Shown here piece after piece: positions 11,615-21,874 of a DNA stretch of 64,000 bases (its first letter is position 1; each line of letters starts with the position of its first letter). The notes beneath the pieces were generated by a model. The model did not search any database, had not been told where the DNA came from, and was given only the letters and a program-made list of their open reading frames with translations. The position numbers were made by a program, and so were the translations under genes. The stretch is taken from contig JALLLT010000024.1 in NCBI GenBank assembly GCA_025266875.1, positions 547,188-611,187 of the forward strand, written 5' to 3'. Source of the DNA: Fennellomyces sp. T-0311 (lineage: Eukaryota > Mucoromycota > Mucoromycetes > Mucorales > Lichtheimiaceae).

Positions 11615-12019
11615 TCAGATTGGCAGATGGAGTAGAATCAAGCGGATGTGATTCCGATAGACAGGTAAGCCTACTACTGAAACTTCACGCAATCCATTCG
11701 GTTCCAAAGCATGTATAGCTTTAAACCCGGTCAAAAGTCGATAATTCATGACCTTTTGTAAATTCACCAAATTCTCACTGGAAACTGTCTGGGCCACTGC
11801 GTTAAATAACTGTAATTCTCGTTGCACACGATTGGGAGATTTATCCAAAGCAGTATATATTAAGTGCCACAACCGAACAAAGCGCGCCTTTCTTCTCACG
11901 TATACGTTTTCTTTCGTCACAAACCATGATAAATCTATAGAAAAGTAAGAGCTTGCTTCAAAAGCTGTAAAGCAAAAAAAGTAAAACCACACACACGCAC
12001 ACACACACAATTGTATCAT
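11615..12019 (-). CDS. Hypothetical ORF, possibly an exon of an unrecognised gene
   Basis: An open frame of 134 codons. Its first 25 codons are a (TG)n microsatellite reading as a hydrophobic stretch, ending in TTTGCTTTACAG, which looks like a 3' splice site. The following ~110 residues look protein-like (LWHLIYTALDKSPNRVQREL, then QLFNAVAQTVSSENL). The real exon may therefore start near 11968, with upstream exons I could not identify in 12020-12600. Family unknown. Confidence 0.25.
   Translation of the reverse strand: MIQLCVCACVWFYFFCFTAFEASSYFSIDLSWFVTKENVYVRRKARFVRLWHLIYTALDKSPNRVQRELQLFNAVAQTVSSENLVNLQKVMNYRLLTGFKAIHALEPNGLREVSVVGLPVYRNHIRLILLHLPI
11988..12009. repeat. (CA)n microsatellite
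   Basis: CA dinucleotides with one CG interruption, about 22 bp. Confidence 0.85.
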
Positions 12020-13012
12020 GTGAGTAAACTTCGATGATCAACCGCGACACGCCTCGTTATCTGTACATAATCACATGAGTGCCGAAAAAAAGAGGCCGTA
12101 AAGAAGAATGGGACCGGGCACATGATCCTATCTTACGTGAGGCCCTATAAAGAAACATAAGTTTTGTAATGTAAAAATAGAAAGTGGATCGATTAACATG
12201 AAACAATGGGTGTGAAGACAATTTCTGCAAGTTTATTGACTGATCATAAAAAAAGTGTTACCATGTCAAAGGTAATTTCGTCATTGATGCAACAAGTTTC
12301 TTTTTGTTTGAAAGACTAGTACTAATGCAGTAACCCCGTAACATCTCGTTTATGAGTCTTTAAGGTCTGTATAAATGTAGTGTATAACGAATGAACGGGC
12401 CACTGTAACACGAATGTTGTTCCGCACTCTATGTTTCGTTTGCATTAGCCGCATGGTTGCAAGCGTGTACATAAATTCACATGGAAGTGGACTTTTTAGT
12501 ACCTGAGTTATTAGGTAAACGCGGCAATCACGAGTAATGTAAAAAAAAGTGCAATCGCTTTTTATTACATGGTCCCCCCCTAATAATCTCCTATACTAAC
12601 CAAATGTTTTTTTTTGCAAGTCCAGCGAAATCGGCAACTGATTCTCGTTGATTGCTGCTAACACGAATGACACATGGTATGTGAAAAGATAAAACGGATT
12701 GCATCGGAAGAAGCCAGAGTTTGACCGGAAGCATCCGAATCCATAAATACGCCATTGGCCATTGGTTAGTAGGATATGCCCAGATAGGCTACGTGAGAAT
12801 GCAATGGGGGCCAAAATGTGAAACCTTAGAAACTGTCGTCATGAAAGCAATTTACCGCCATTTTTATCGTTTTAGGGGTTTGAAGGGAGAGAGAGTAGTG
12901 AGTAAAAGCATGAGCCACCATCTCTCTCTCTTTCTCTTTCTCTCTCTCTTTCTCTCTCTCCCTTTTTTCTTTTTCCTTTTTTTTCTGAGCTTGCACATAT
13001 ATCCGCAAAATC
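12020..13012. other. Intergenic region upstream of the cyclin gene
   Basis: No recognised gene. Short ORFs (such as minus strand 12596-12814) have no family resemblance. The right end is the cyclin promoter and leader, with a long pyrimidine tract. Confidence 0.5.
12921..12987 (+). repeat. (CT)n/polypyrimidine tract in the cyclin leader
   Basis: CT repeats interrupted by TTT, then T-rich sequence, ending 26 bp before the cyclin ATG. Such tracts are common just upstream of fungal starts; this one is unusually long and regular. Confidence 0.8.
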
Positions 13013-13661
13013 ATGCAACATCAACGGTTACAAGACTTTATTGAACGACCAGCTAGTATATCGTTTCTACGGTTCTTGAGTGAACAGGCGTCGCTTGTGA
13101 TACCGTGCCATCCAACAAAGACAGCCACCGTCCCACCACTACAGCATTTCATCCATTTCTTGGTTCGTCGGTCGGCTGTAGGGCCGGGGACATTATTAGC
13201 TGTACTCGTTTTACTCGACCGTTTACGCATTCGACTGGCACCCATTGCAAAAGGCATGCCATGCACGCGCCAACGCATCTTTCTCGCAACTTTGATCGTC
13301 ACCTGTAAACTGCTCAATGACACGGCACCCAAGAATCGCCATTGGACGCACTATGCTCACTACTTTACGGTGGAGGAAATCAACCTCATGGAGAAACAGC
13401 TGCTGGCGTTGCTGGTATGGAGATAGAAGGCGAAAGAGAGAACGAGAGAGAGGACCAGTGTTATTGACAATAGAAGGGGCTGCGTTTTAGGACTTTGAAC
13501 TGAGCATATCATTGAATGATCTTTACACCATGTTAGCCCGGTTTGATCTCAGCTGCGCAGCTTCGTGCAAGAAGACGCTGGTGGACACCAACAGCATGAG
13601 TATGAGCCACCTTCCTGGAGTCTGTGGCAATCAGCCCTCACTACGCCGTCTGCCCCCCTAA
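13013..13661 (+). CDS. PCL1/PCL2-type cyclin (Pho85/Cdk5-class partner)
   Basis: Cyclin of the Pcl1/2 subgroup, which activates Pho85-like CDKs at G1/S and in morphogenesis. Exons: 13013-13414 and 13491-13661, intron 76 bp at phase 0; 190 residues. The cyclin box covers nearly the whole protein: QDFIERPASISFLRFL, LAVLVLLDRLRIRL, CTRQRIFLATLIVTCKLLND, KNRHWTHYAHYFTVEEINLM, EKQLLALL|DFELSISLNDLY. The CKLLND, HW and EINLMEKQLL residues are the family hallmarks. The short C-terminus has no extra domain. A long pyrimidine tract precedes the ATG. Confidence 0.9.
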
Positions 13662-13870
13662 TCCCCTGTATTTGTATACCTCTTGTTCTATCCCCCCAAC
13701 ATCGCCCTATACATACGCACCACGCACACACATCCATCATTACGTACACTATGGCATTCTTTTTCGCTTCATGATTTGCATTCTTTCTCCACAAAAAAAG
13801 TTTATGAGTATATGTATATGACCATTCGCAACGCATTTAATTTACCATCCTCCTAATACACATGCTTTCT

Positions 13871-14065
13871 TCACCAACCGCCGTCGCTTGCCACACCGCC
13901 CCATGCAGGTTCAACTTGAGGCGCGTCCCCCCAACCCTCGTCATCGTCCTTCACGACCGCTTCTTGTTGCTCTTCGCGAGGACCTTCCACTACACTAGGT
14001 TCTTTGGTCTTGACCCAGTCTTGCCGCGTAACCCATTTCGGATTGCCAGGATGACTTGGTTCCAT
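13871..14065 (-). CDS. Small acidic Trp/Gly-rich hypothetical protein, 64 residues
   Basis: Unrecognised. It reads MEPSHPGNPKWVTRQDW at the start and ends in an acidic, repeat-like section with GWGD, WGG and GGW. WG/GW dipeptides in an acidic, disordered setting are typical of Argonaute-binding hooks; that is only a resemblance. The ATG at 14065 follows a T-rich leader. It starts 82 bp past the stop of the CTC1-like gene on the same strand, which is very tight for separate genes, so it could also be part of that transcript's 3' UTR. The frame continues upstream to 14137 through a hydrophobic poly-T-derived stretch, probably not translated. Confidence 0.3.
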   Translation of the reverse strand: MEPSHPGNPKWVTRQDWVKTKEPSVVEGPREEQQEAVVKDDDEGWGDAPQVEPAWGGVASDGGW

Positions 14066-14146
14066 TTCAACAATAAAAAAAGAGGCTGTATACGTATAAA
14101 GAAAAAAAAAAGGCAGGGCCAAAATGTGACCGCGCAAAAAGGCGCT

Positions 14147-17100
14147 TTATTGTTCTCTTTTGCTGCAAAGACTATCCATCTGCACGATCAAATCCCATGC
14201 GCAAGCTGCAGGATCAAGCCTTTCTATCTGGACAGCAACAATTTTGGGACATTCAGGCAGAACCACCGCGTCTTTGGACTTGGCATAGATCCTGAGTTGT
14301 TCAAAGATCGTCGCATCCTTTTTCGTCATCCTGTCCCGCGCGCGTGCATACACCATCAACACCTGTCCGGCCACCCGGCGACAGTGCCCGGACAGCTCGT
14401 CTTGCTGATGATGGTCCCATGGATTGTACGATAGCGTGCCATGATCCAGCGCCATGGCCTTGATCTTGTCGATTTGAGCTTCGTTCATGTTGAGCAGCCC
14501 AAAGACCAGTCGGTCGCCATCAAAATATGCACGGGCCTGGCCAGTTCCATCGAAAAGTGTGGCGATTGCATGCGCGGTAAAAAGGCGTGGAGCCATCTTG
14601 CATTGGCGATAGCACTTGCCATTCGAAAGTGCTGTGCCGCAGTGCGTGCATTGCCACGACAGCGTGACCGATGATATGTATTTGATTGTGCAGTCAAACT
14701 TGAACACCATCGGGTCGCTCGCCCGCGTGATGTCCGCCAGTCGTTTGCGCGGAATCTGTTCCGTCAAAATCGTCTCGGCTCTCGGATCGTGCACTTCCGA
14801 CACTTCTGCGGACGTGCATGCCAGCGCTTGGCAACGAACACCGAGATCCGTCGCTCTTCGCACAACATTGTAGAACGTCACCAGCGACCCGGGAATCATC
14901 CCCAGTGGATATCTCTGCTTCCATACGTCCATGTAAATATCCACCGTATCCAACCCATCCGTCTGCCGCACGCGAAAGAACAGCTGGTTGCGGCCTTGTT
15001 GCCCCGTGCCAACTCCGTACTGCTCAAATATCTGCCGTGCATTCGTATCGATCGTCGCCAATGCCCGCTCATGATGCTCGCGAAACCCCTTGGAAACAAT
15101 CACTCCTTGCACGTTCACCGTCTCGTGAAACATCTTGTTCCCAATCTGCACGCCGGCGTTCTCGTCCTTGGATAGTTTAAATAGATCTGTCACTTGGTGT
15201 ATCCGCGGTGGGGTCACAGCGGCCACCGAGGACCCGTCGATGGGCGTGAGTCGAATGGCTTTTTCGGTGGGATTCGTGGTTAATATGGTATGCTGGCGAT
15301 CGACGACCAGTGATTGCGGGAGTTGCTTGGGCATTCGGATGTTTCGTGGCAAATACTTTGAGTGATCGACGCTGACGGTGCTCTCCTTGTTATCGGTGAC
15401 GATTCCGATCCAACAGCCGGCCCGCAGCTGTGGCAAGTATTGCATGCTTTGTGTTTTGGAGTTGAGGATGAGATGCACTTCGTCCGGCGTTGTGCTACTG
15501 GTGTTGTCATCATCTATGACCGGGTATCGTATGGCTTGCACGTGTGCATCGAGTTCAAAGGTTTTGTCCAATTGCGTCGTTACTGTTGTCGGCTGGACTC
15601 GCAGCACTTGCAGTACCGATAACGACTTGGTATCGCGAGGTCGCTTGAACCCTGCCACCCGCTGTGTATCGAGAGTGGCCGGCAACGCGATTGACTGCTG
15701 CTGTGCCGACTTGATCTTTGCCACACGTTGCATGTCGTTGGTATCGCACAGGATGTACACGCAATCCAGCATCACCTTTTCGCCGTGCTCCTCTTGATAG
15801 TCCAGATCCTCTCGAACTAGTCGAAACCGTCGTAACCGATACATGTCGCCGCGATGGAATCGCTGGTTTTGTTGCGGCAAAAGGACGAGTGGTATCTTTC
15901 CAGAGTCATCCATGAAATACAGGCGTCCGTCTGACATGGAGTCCACGATGCCCATCATAATCATATCATCCTTTGTTTCGTCAAATGAAGCCAGAAACAC
16001 TTCCACGCGCATATCTTCTCTGGATGACGCTGTGGATCCGGCGTAATGACTTGGCAACTGGCGCGCTTCCAACAATAGCTGGGTCATGTCGGATACGCAC
16101 GGATACCGTTTCAATTGGGCAGTGTTTGCGCGTGTCTTGACGGCCGAACATGCTTGCTGGTGATGAAATATATCTCCATACATATCACCAAACGGCTTGG
16201 ATGGCTTTTCATTCGACCTACTGATTTTGCGGATCTGCTGTTTGGAGAGCGATTGGCTGAATTTGCCGGTGATAGCTGCGTACATTTCCAATTTTTGAAT
16301 CAACGTGTCGAAATCAGCGCGTATCCGAACACATTCCGAGAACAATGGCCCGTAACGCGTGTCTGGTAGCTCCAGGTCGGTGTGGGTTGGAAATCCAACG
16401 ATCTGCACATGGGTTCGCAGACATCCAACAAGAATGACATGCGCTTGGGTGTCTCCGCGTTCGACTGTTGGTGCTCGATACGTTCGCATAATGGCCGATC
16501 CGATGTCAACGGCGAGCATATGCGCACCTGATATATGCAGTTGCATCCCTTGACGATACGGATACATCAATGCATAGTCCGTGTAATTGAACAAGCACGT
16601 GACGAGTTGATGATCCAGCTCATACACCCCGAATACCGGATCAATCACCCGAGTCACCATGCCCTTGTACGATGCCATGCTGGTTGTTTCCACTGGACGT
16701 GGTATTGCAGGTGGCAGTCGTTCATCCGTCGTTTCGATTGAGGGTGCTGGCAATTGCTGAATCTGTCGCTCAGACATTTGATACGTACGCGACTGGCCCG
16801 GGATGAATGCAAGGACACCTCGCACCGGTTCTTCTTCGATTGTCACGGATGCCGTCTTGACGTACACGAAAACATGGCACGTGCCAACCACAAATGTGTG
16901 ATACCAACGCGTATCACCTTGAAACACAACTAAGGCGGACGCCTCCCCGTGTAAACTGGCTAATTCGATAACAAATTGCGCTCCACTTGAAACAGGTTTG
17001 GAAACAATACGTCCTGCCACATGAACTACCTGTTCGCTTGGACAACAAAGTAGATCCGTAATGGACCACAGATCGAGCGTTGGAAGTAATTCATTGGCAA

Positions 17101-17437
17101 TTTGCTCGGCGTGTATTGATTGCTGCAGTATGGATTGAGCCGTGTTACTGCCTAACGGGAATACATCGTCGAGATAAACTTCGAGCCACGACGCGTTTTG
17201 ATGATAAATGTAGTTCCACGTAGAAATGCACACTGCCATACCGACAAGGTCGTGATGAAACTTATCGACGCGACATATAAGTGAATCGATCGTGGTTAGA
17301 TCACGGATTAGAATGCTTCCTCTTCGTGCTTTTTCGTCAGTGCAAATGTCGAATCGACCGACAATGCTGGCTTGCACCTGGGTCGACGTTTGGCTCTCTT
17401 CCACGAGACATTGCTTGTTGACGGACAACAGCGTCAT
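14147..17437 (-). CDS. CTC1-like / RPA1-like OB-fold protein (candidate CST telomere complex large subunit)
   Basis: An intronless frame giving 1096 residues from the first ATG at 17437; the open frame extends 19 codons further without an ATG. The size and layout resemble CTC1 of the CST complex (CTC1-STN1-TEN1), which binds telomeric single-stranded DNA and controls polymerase alpha fill-in: a long all-beta protein with one C-terminal zinc ribbon. The ribbon is WQCTHC...GKCYRQC, with Cys930, Cys933, Cys942 and Cys946, set in the strand FKFDCTIKYISSVTLSW. DGTGQARAYFDGD follows, as in the RPA70/CTC1 zinc-ribbon OB fold. Several upstream segments read as OB strands (VVHVAGRIVSKPV, HVILVGCLRTHVQIVGFP, VFLASFDETKDDMIMMGIVD). 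Alternatives: a divergent RPA1 paralogue or another OB-fold DNA-binding protein. Telomere function is inferred. Confidence 0.6.
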   Translation of the reverse strand: MTLLSVNKQCLVEESQTSTQVQASIVGRFDICTDEKARRGSILIRDLTTIDSLICRVDKFHHDLVGMAVCISTWNYIYHQNASWLEVYLDDVFPLGSNTAQSILQQSIHAEQIANELLPTLDLWSITDLLCCPSEQVVHVAGRIVSKPVSSGAQFVIELASLHGEASALVVFQGDTRWYHTFVVGTCHVFVYVKTASVTIEEEPVRGVLAFIPGQSRTYQMSERQIQQLPAPSIETTDERLPPAIPRPVETTSMASYKGMVTRVIDPVFGVYELDHQLVTCLFNYTDYALMYPYRQGMQLHISGAHMLAVDIGSAIMRTYRAPTVERGDTQAHVILVGCLRTHVQIVGFPTHTDLELPDTRYGPLFSECVRIRADFDTLIQKLEMYAAITGKFSQSLSKQQIRKISRSNEKPSKPFGDMYGDIFHHQQACSAVKTRANTAQLKRYPCVSDMTQLLLEARQLPSHYAGSTASSREDMRVEVFLASFDETKDDMIMMGIVDSMSDGRLYFMDDSGKIPLVLLPQQNQRFHRGDMYRLRRFRLVREDLDYQEEHGEKVMLDCVYILCDTNDMQRVAKIKSAQQQSIALPATLDTQRVAGFKRPRDTKSLSVLQVLRVQPTTVTTQLDKTFELDAHVQAIRYPVIDDDNTSSTTPDEVHLILNSKTQSMQYLPQLRAGCWIGIVTDNKESTVSVDHSKYLPRNIRMPKQLPQSLVVDRQHTILTTNPTEKAIRLTPIDGSSVAAVTPPRIHQVTDLFKLSKDENAGVQIGNKMFHETVNVQGVIVSKGFREHHERALATIDTNARQIFEQYGVGTGQQGRNQLFFRVRQTDGLDTVDIYMDVWKQRYPLGMIPGSLVTFYNVVRRATDLGVRCQALACTSAEVSEVHDPRAETILTEQIPRKRLADITRASDPMVFKFDCTIKYISSVTLSWQCTHCGTALSNGKCYRQCKMAPRLFTAHAIATLFDGTGQARAYFDGDRLVFGLLNMNEAQIDKIKAMALDHGTLSYNPWDHHQQDELSGHCRRVAGQVLMVYARARDRMTKKDATIFEQLRIYAKSKDAVVLPECPKIVAVQIERLDPAACAWDLIVQMDSLCSKREQ

Positions 17438-17964
17438 GGTTGTCCCGAGACGAAAAGAGGGGTGCAAACACCGACCAGCAATTAAAGTTGACACTTGATC
17501 AAGACGCGACTTGGACTAGGTTTTTATTGCTTGCCAATCGTCGGCTCTTGTGATGTATGTGCTATACATTGGGTAGTGATACTATGCCTGGGGGTTAATT
17601 TTATATATTGGATTGAGACACACGTTAACTTAACGTGCCCATTCATCTATTCCGTATCGGGAAAGATCTAACGCAGTAATGTAGTTTCGAACAAGATATT
17701 TCCTGCTTTGATAAGTTGCTGTGATTGACCAATGGAAGGGACGGAGGATTCGGTTATCTTTTGCAATCAAAGTAGATAAACCACACAGGATGACGTTGTG
17801 GCTACCTAGCGAGCCGCGGCTGGTCGCTGGCCAGAGGATCAAAGTGTTCATCAACTATTATCAGCAATGAAAACAATCAATATAGCCCAAGACCAGTGTT
17901 TGCGAAAAAAAGCCATTCATGTTTTAGTTGTTTACTATTACTACAAAGAAAAAAAGACACTAAA
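17438..17964. other. Intergenic region between CTC1-like and dioxygenase genes
   Basis: Promoter of the CTC1-like gene and 3' flank of the dioxygenase. The minus-strand ORF at 17630-17854 has no family resemblance. Confidence 0.5.
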
Positions 17965-19237
17965 TTATTGCTTCTCAGCCAACGCCTCACGTCTCGACTT
18001 GGACTTAGGATCATAGTAAGGGCGTTCAGCCTATGAATAAACGATGCATCAATAAGATTAAAGCCGTTAGAAGATGAGCAGCAGACAACTTACCGAAGGG
18101 CTGACACGATAGCCGTGACGCAGGCCAGTTCCAAAGTAATCATATACAGGGTTATGATAAGTAACACGGTTATCCCAAACAGCAATAGCATCTTCGGTCC
18201 ACTTGAAGCGAACCTGGAAATCAATTCCAGTTTCGATATGGTCAAACAAAAAGTCCAAGACGGCCTTGGACTCGCGACGAGTGAATCCAACAATGCTGCG
18301 AGTGAATCCGCGGTTGACGAACAAACTCTTCCAGCCAGTGACAGGGTGAGTTCGAATGACGGGATGGACGTTATCAGGAGCTTCACGACGAAGGGGATGG
18401 CCAGTAAGGCGAGCAGTTTCGCGATGAACGTCACCGGAATGAACAGCTTCCAAACCTTCCAAGAAGGTCTTCCATGCGGGTGACAAGCGATCATAGGCCT
18501 CGTAACCAGAGCCCCAAATAGTATCACCACCAGCATCACCGGGCAATGTGTCAATCTTCAAAAAGGCCAAACCACCAGGTTGGTACTCGTAGCTAATGTC
18601 GCTGTGCCAGCCATCACCGGGGCTCTTCAGCTTGAGTCGCTCAAGAACCTTGGGGTCGCTTTGTTCGATTTGGAGTGTCAATACTTCGGGAACGTTGGGT
18701 GGGTGACCACCAACATTATGAATATGCCTAGATAATGGCATTTAGTCCAAGTGCTTCTTTTCGCAAAAAAAAAGACGATGTATACTTACAAGGGACCATA
18801 GTGTCTGCCAAGGTCGACGGATTGCTTGACCTTGATATCTTGATCACGGAAAAAGACAACACCACGTTCAGCAACCAACAAAGCCAAATCGTTCTTTTGT
18901 TGTTCGGTCAACTTGGACAATTGGATACCGTGTACTTCGGTACCAATATGAGGCGTCAAGTCAAAGATCTTTTCAGCAGCGTCGTAAATGGATGCCTTCT
19001 TGGGGTCAGCCAGATGACCCTTGTCCTTGTGCTCATAAGGTTGCAAAGCAGGGTACTAGTATTCAAATAGTGTAAATACATGTACACTTTTCGTGGCAAA
19101 ACATTAAGCAAACTTACGTAAACTTCGGGAAAAACAGCATAACCGCCATTTTCACGGACAAGTTTCTTCAAATCAAGGTTCTCGATGAACTTGGCAACCT
19201 CCTCAGGGTTTTCGGTGTCAACAACGTTTGGTGGCAT
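17965..19237 (-). CDS. TauD/TfdA-type Fe(II)/2-oxoglutarate-dependent dioxygenase
   Basis: Alpha-ketoglutarate-dependent hydroxylase of the taurine/sulfonate dioxygenase family. In fungi such enzymes (yeast Jlp1 type) release sulfite from sulfonates or hydroxylate small acids. Exons: 19118-19237, 18790-19055, 18094-18727 and 17965-18030; 361 residues. Iron ligands: His170 and Asp172 in WHSDISYE, and His320 in RVTYHNPVYDY. Arg332 or Arg336 (GLRHGYR) should bind the 2-oxoglutarate carboxylate. The GTEVHGIQLSKL and RGVVFFRDQDI blocks are typical of the fold's start. No signal peptide, so probably cytosolic. The substrate cannot be told from sequence. Confidence 0.93.
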
Positions 19238-21874
19238 GTTTTCGATAGGTAGTTTGATATATGTAAAACGAACTATTGCGCTGGCTATATATATTCTTTT
19301 TTTTAGTGCAAAAGATGATGTGTTACGACAGAATATATGGAATTGCGCAAAACTACTTACTTTGGATCTGCTATGGTGCGAACGATGATAAATATCGCGC
19401 CTTTATGTAATTGTTTTTCTGCGGTCTGTGAGTCTTTTTCATTGTTCATGTGGGGAGCACAAATGCTAGTTCATTTTTTGCAACTGATTCCTGCACCCCT
19501 CACGAATCTAATCGACCGTGCAAGTTTATATTGAAGAAAAAGTATATTTCTTATGATACCATTCGAAAACGGCCGACATTGTCCAATGGCATAATTAAAG
19601 TTGGAGATGGCCAACTTATCCGCTCACATGTGGTGTACCCGGAGTTTGCAGCCATTGTCCCACTTCGCGTATGATCCGTTTTCTGAAGCACGCAATCACG
19701 TACGAAATTTGCACCCACTCTTACACAATTTTTATGGTATTGATCGAAGATAAAGATAAAAAATGAGTCAATGATGCCATCTAGAATTACACACGCTCAT
19801 CGGATTTCATTATGACTTAAGCATTCTGCTTTCATTTATTTTTGAGATATTCTTTAATATGGCATATAAATGGGAAAAAGAATAACCAGTGATATGTGTG
19901 CGGGTTTTAATTTCCCCGGAGACTTGCTGGCGGGTCGGTGAAATGTGCCAGTTTGAGCATCTGTTTTTTTACTTAATGCTCGAAAGCCTTTTCTTCAGTT
20001 AATATGGTAGCTAGACTGATAAATATCTAACATTACAGATTATCTGTGATTGTATATGCCTAATAGTAAAGCACATGTGGATATATCCAAAGCATCGTTC
20101 GATGTAGCTGCATAATAATTGGTATGTCACGAATTATACAGCAGCACAAGTAGTAATTCGAGCGCTTGCGTCAGTAATGTACTGATAGTACCTTTTAGTT
20201 GGTTGACAACGGATAAAGGAGTACGGTCTCACAAAAATACAGCAGTTTCGAACATGAGACCTTTTCCAAGCGTATTAAAGTGCATCGACTATGTACGAAA
20301 TTGCGGTAAGCAAACTTGGATCAGTGATGTTTTCAAGGATAGGTCGTCTTTTTTACATAAGGCTTGCTTCTACCACTGTTCAGATCGACTTTTGGGGTCA
20401 CATATCAGACACCGTCATTCGGTCTAACAATCTGAAAGCAATATGCTCACGGCACAATATGTTATGTCGCTTGTTGATTCAAATATTCTTATTGAACAGC
20501 CTTGATGGATAGTTCGGCTTATCCAGCAGAATGTAGTGACGGAATGCTGCTGTTATTAATGTCATGTTCATTTCCAACCATGCAGCATTCTAATACCAAT
20601 GCACTCTGGATGTAGGAATGACTGCATCATAGTGCATGCTTGTCGGTTTCAGCAGCTAGTATCTTGCTGTGACCGTAACCATTTCACCGTTGCCATAATA
20701 ACTTTCTCTAACGCGTAGTCTGTATGTAGTTTCACAAAGCACTCGTTCATCTACGGTAGTTTTAGCTAGATGTTTTTGGGACACAAACATTCCCAACTTG
20801 ACATTTGGAAGCGGCTCTTCTCGTATAGCCTCGCACCTACGTATCTTTCGTGCTCCACTTCCAACGGTAATTGGGTGTAAAAAAAAGCCCAGTAACGTCT
20901 TTATGTAGTAATAATGATCGCTGCAATGGAAGTTTTGACCTGCATTTTATTGTGTGTGAACCCTTGATTCGATATACAGATGTCGCAAGTTTAACAGAGG
21001 GGATTCAAACCATTCCTCATTCTATCTATTTCAGTTTTTGTAACTGTACCGTACATATTGATCTCAAAACACTGGTTGGTTCCACATGCTCTTGTATGAA
21101 GTCGGTAATTTGGTCATCTTCTTCATCACTGAGAAGAGATGAATGTATAGTCCATATTCTAATGTTGACAGCGATGCAAGTGTCGATTATTTGGATGATG
21201 AAGCGACCATTATGACAGGAACGTCCTATTCCAGTATATGTTACGGTGTATGCGGCATAATATATATGTGAATCATTGAAAAGGTCTGTGTATCGTATCC
21301 CTCACTTACGTTCGGTTTGGTCGGAAGACATTCCCCATAAATCTATTAAAGCGTCAGGAATATTTTGTTGATTTTGCATCTTGTCTTCAATATGGCATTT
21401 TTGGCTTTCACTTGCCGGCGAGTGTATGTCTACATAAACTTGCATATATCACAGGTACCTTTTTCTAAATACTGACGCAGAATAGTTTATGATACGTGCA
21501 AAAGCCGCCATACCACGTAACACTATGACAAATCCTTATTATAGGTCGATGGAAGGCTTAGAAGTTCATATTCTTAGAATAGAGCACCTCCTCGTAAATT
21601 ATACATACATTATTATTAGGTACGTAAGAAAGAAAGAAAAGTGACAATTTTTCAAAAGTTTTGTTTTTTTTTTTTGTTTTTGTTTGCTTGACCGCAATGG
21701 TTATCAGCGATTATCGATATATCCACTGTGCCAGATTAGCCCATACCACTTACACCATATACAATGCTAATAAAAGACGCACAAGTCAAACCTATCATTG
21801 GAAATAATTGCCAGTATATTTCGAAAGCTTATATGCACGCACAGATTATGATCCTCATACGTATTTCGCTTTGG
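19238..21874. other. 2.6-kb gene-poor intergenic region
   Basis: AT-rich, with only short unrelated ORFs on both strands. No repeat, tRNA or transposon end recognised. The left end is the dioxygenase promoter. Confidence 0.5.

Noticed and set aside
13862..14434. 190-codon plus-strand frame
   Set aside because: It lies opposite the GW-rich ORF and the 3' end of the CTC1-like gene; its composition is that of an antisense shadow, with no domain.
17438..17494. Upstream extension of the CTC1-like frame
   Set aside because: The 19 extra codons contain no ATG at their start (GTG). Nuclear fungal genes start at ATG, so 17437 was chosen.
17630..17854. 74-codon minus-strand frame upstream of the CTC1-like gene
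   Set aside because: No homology, no leader features, lies in a promoter region.
19238..21874. Possible hidden gene in the 2.6-kb gap
   Set aside because: No ORF or exon chain with recognisable motifs on either strand.
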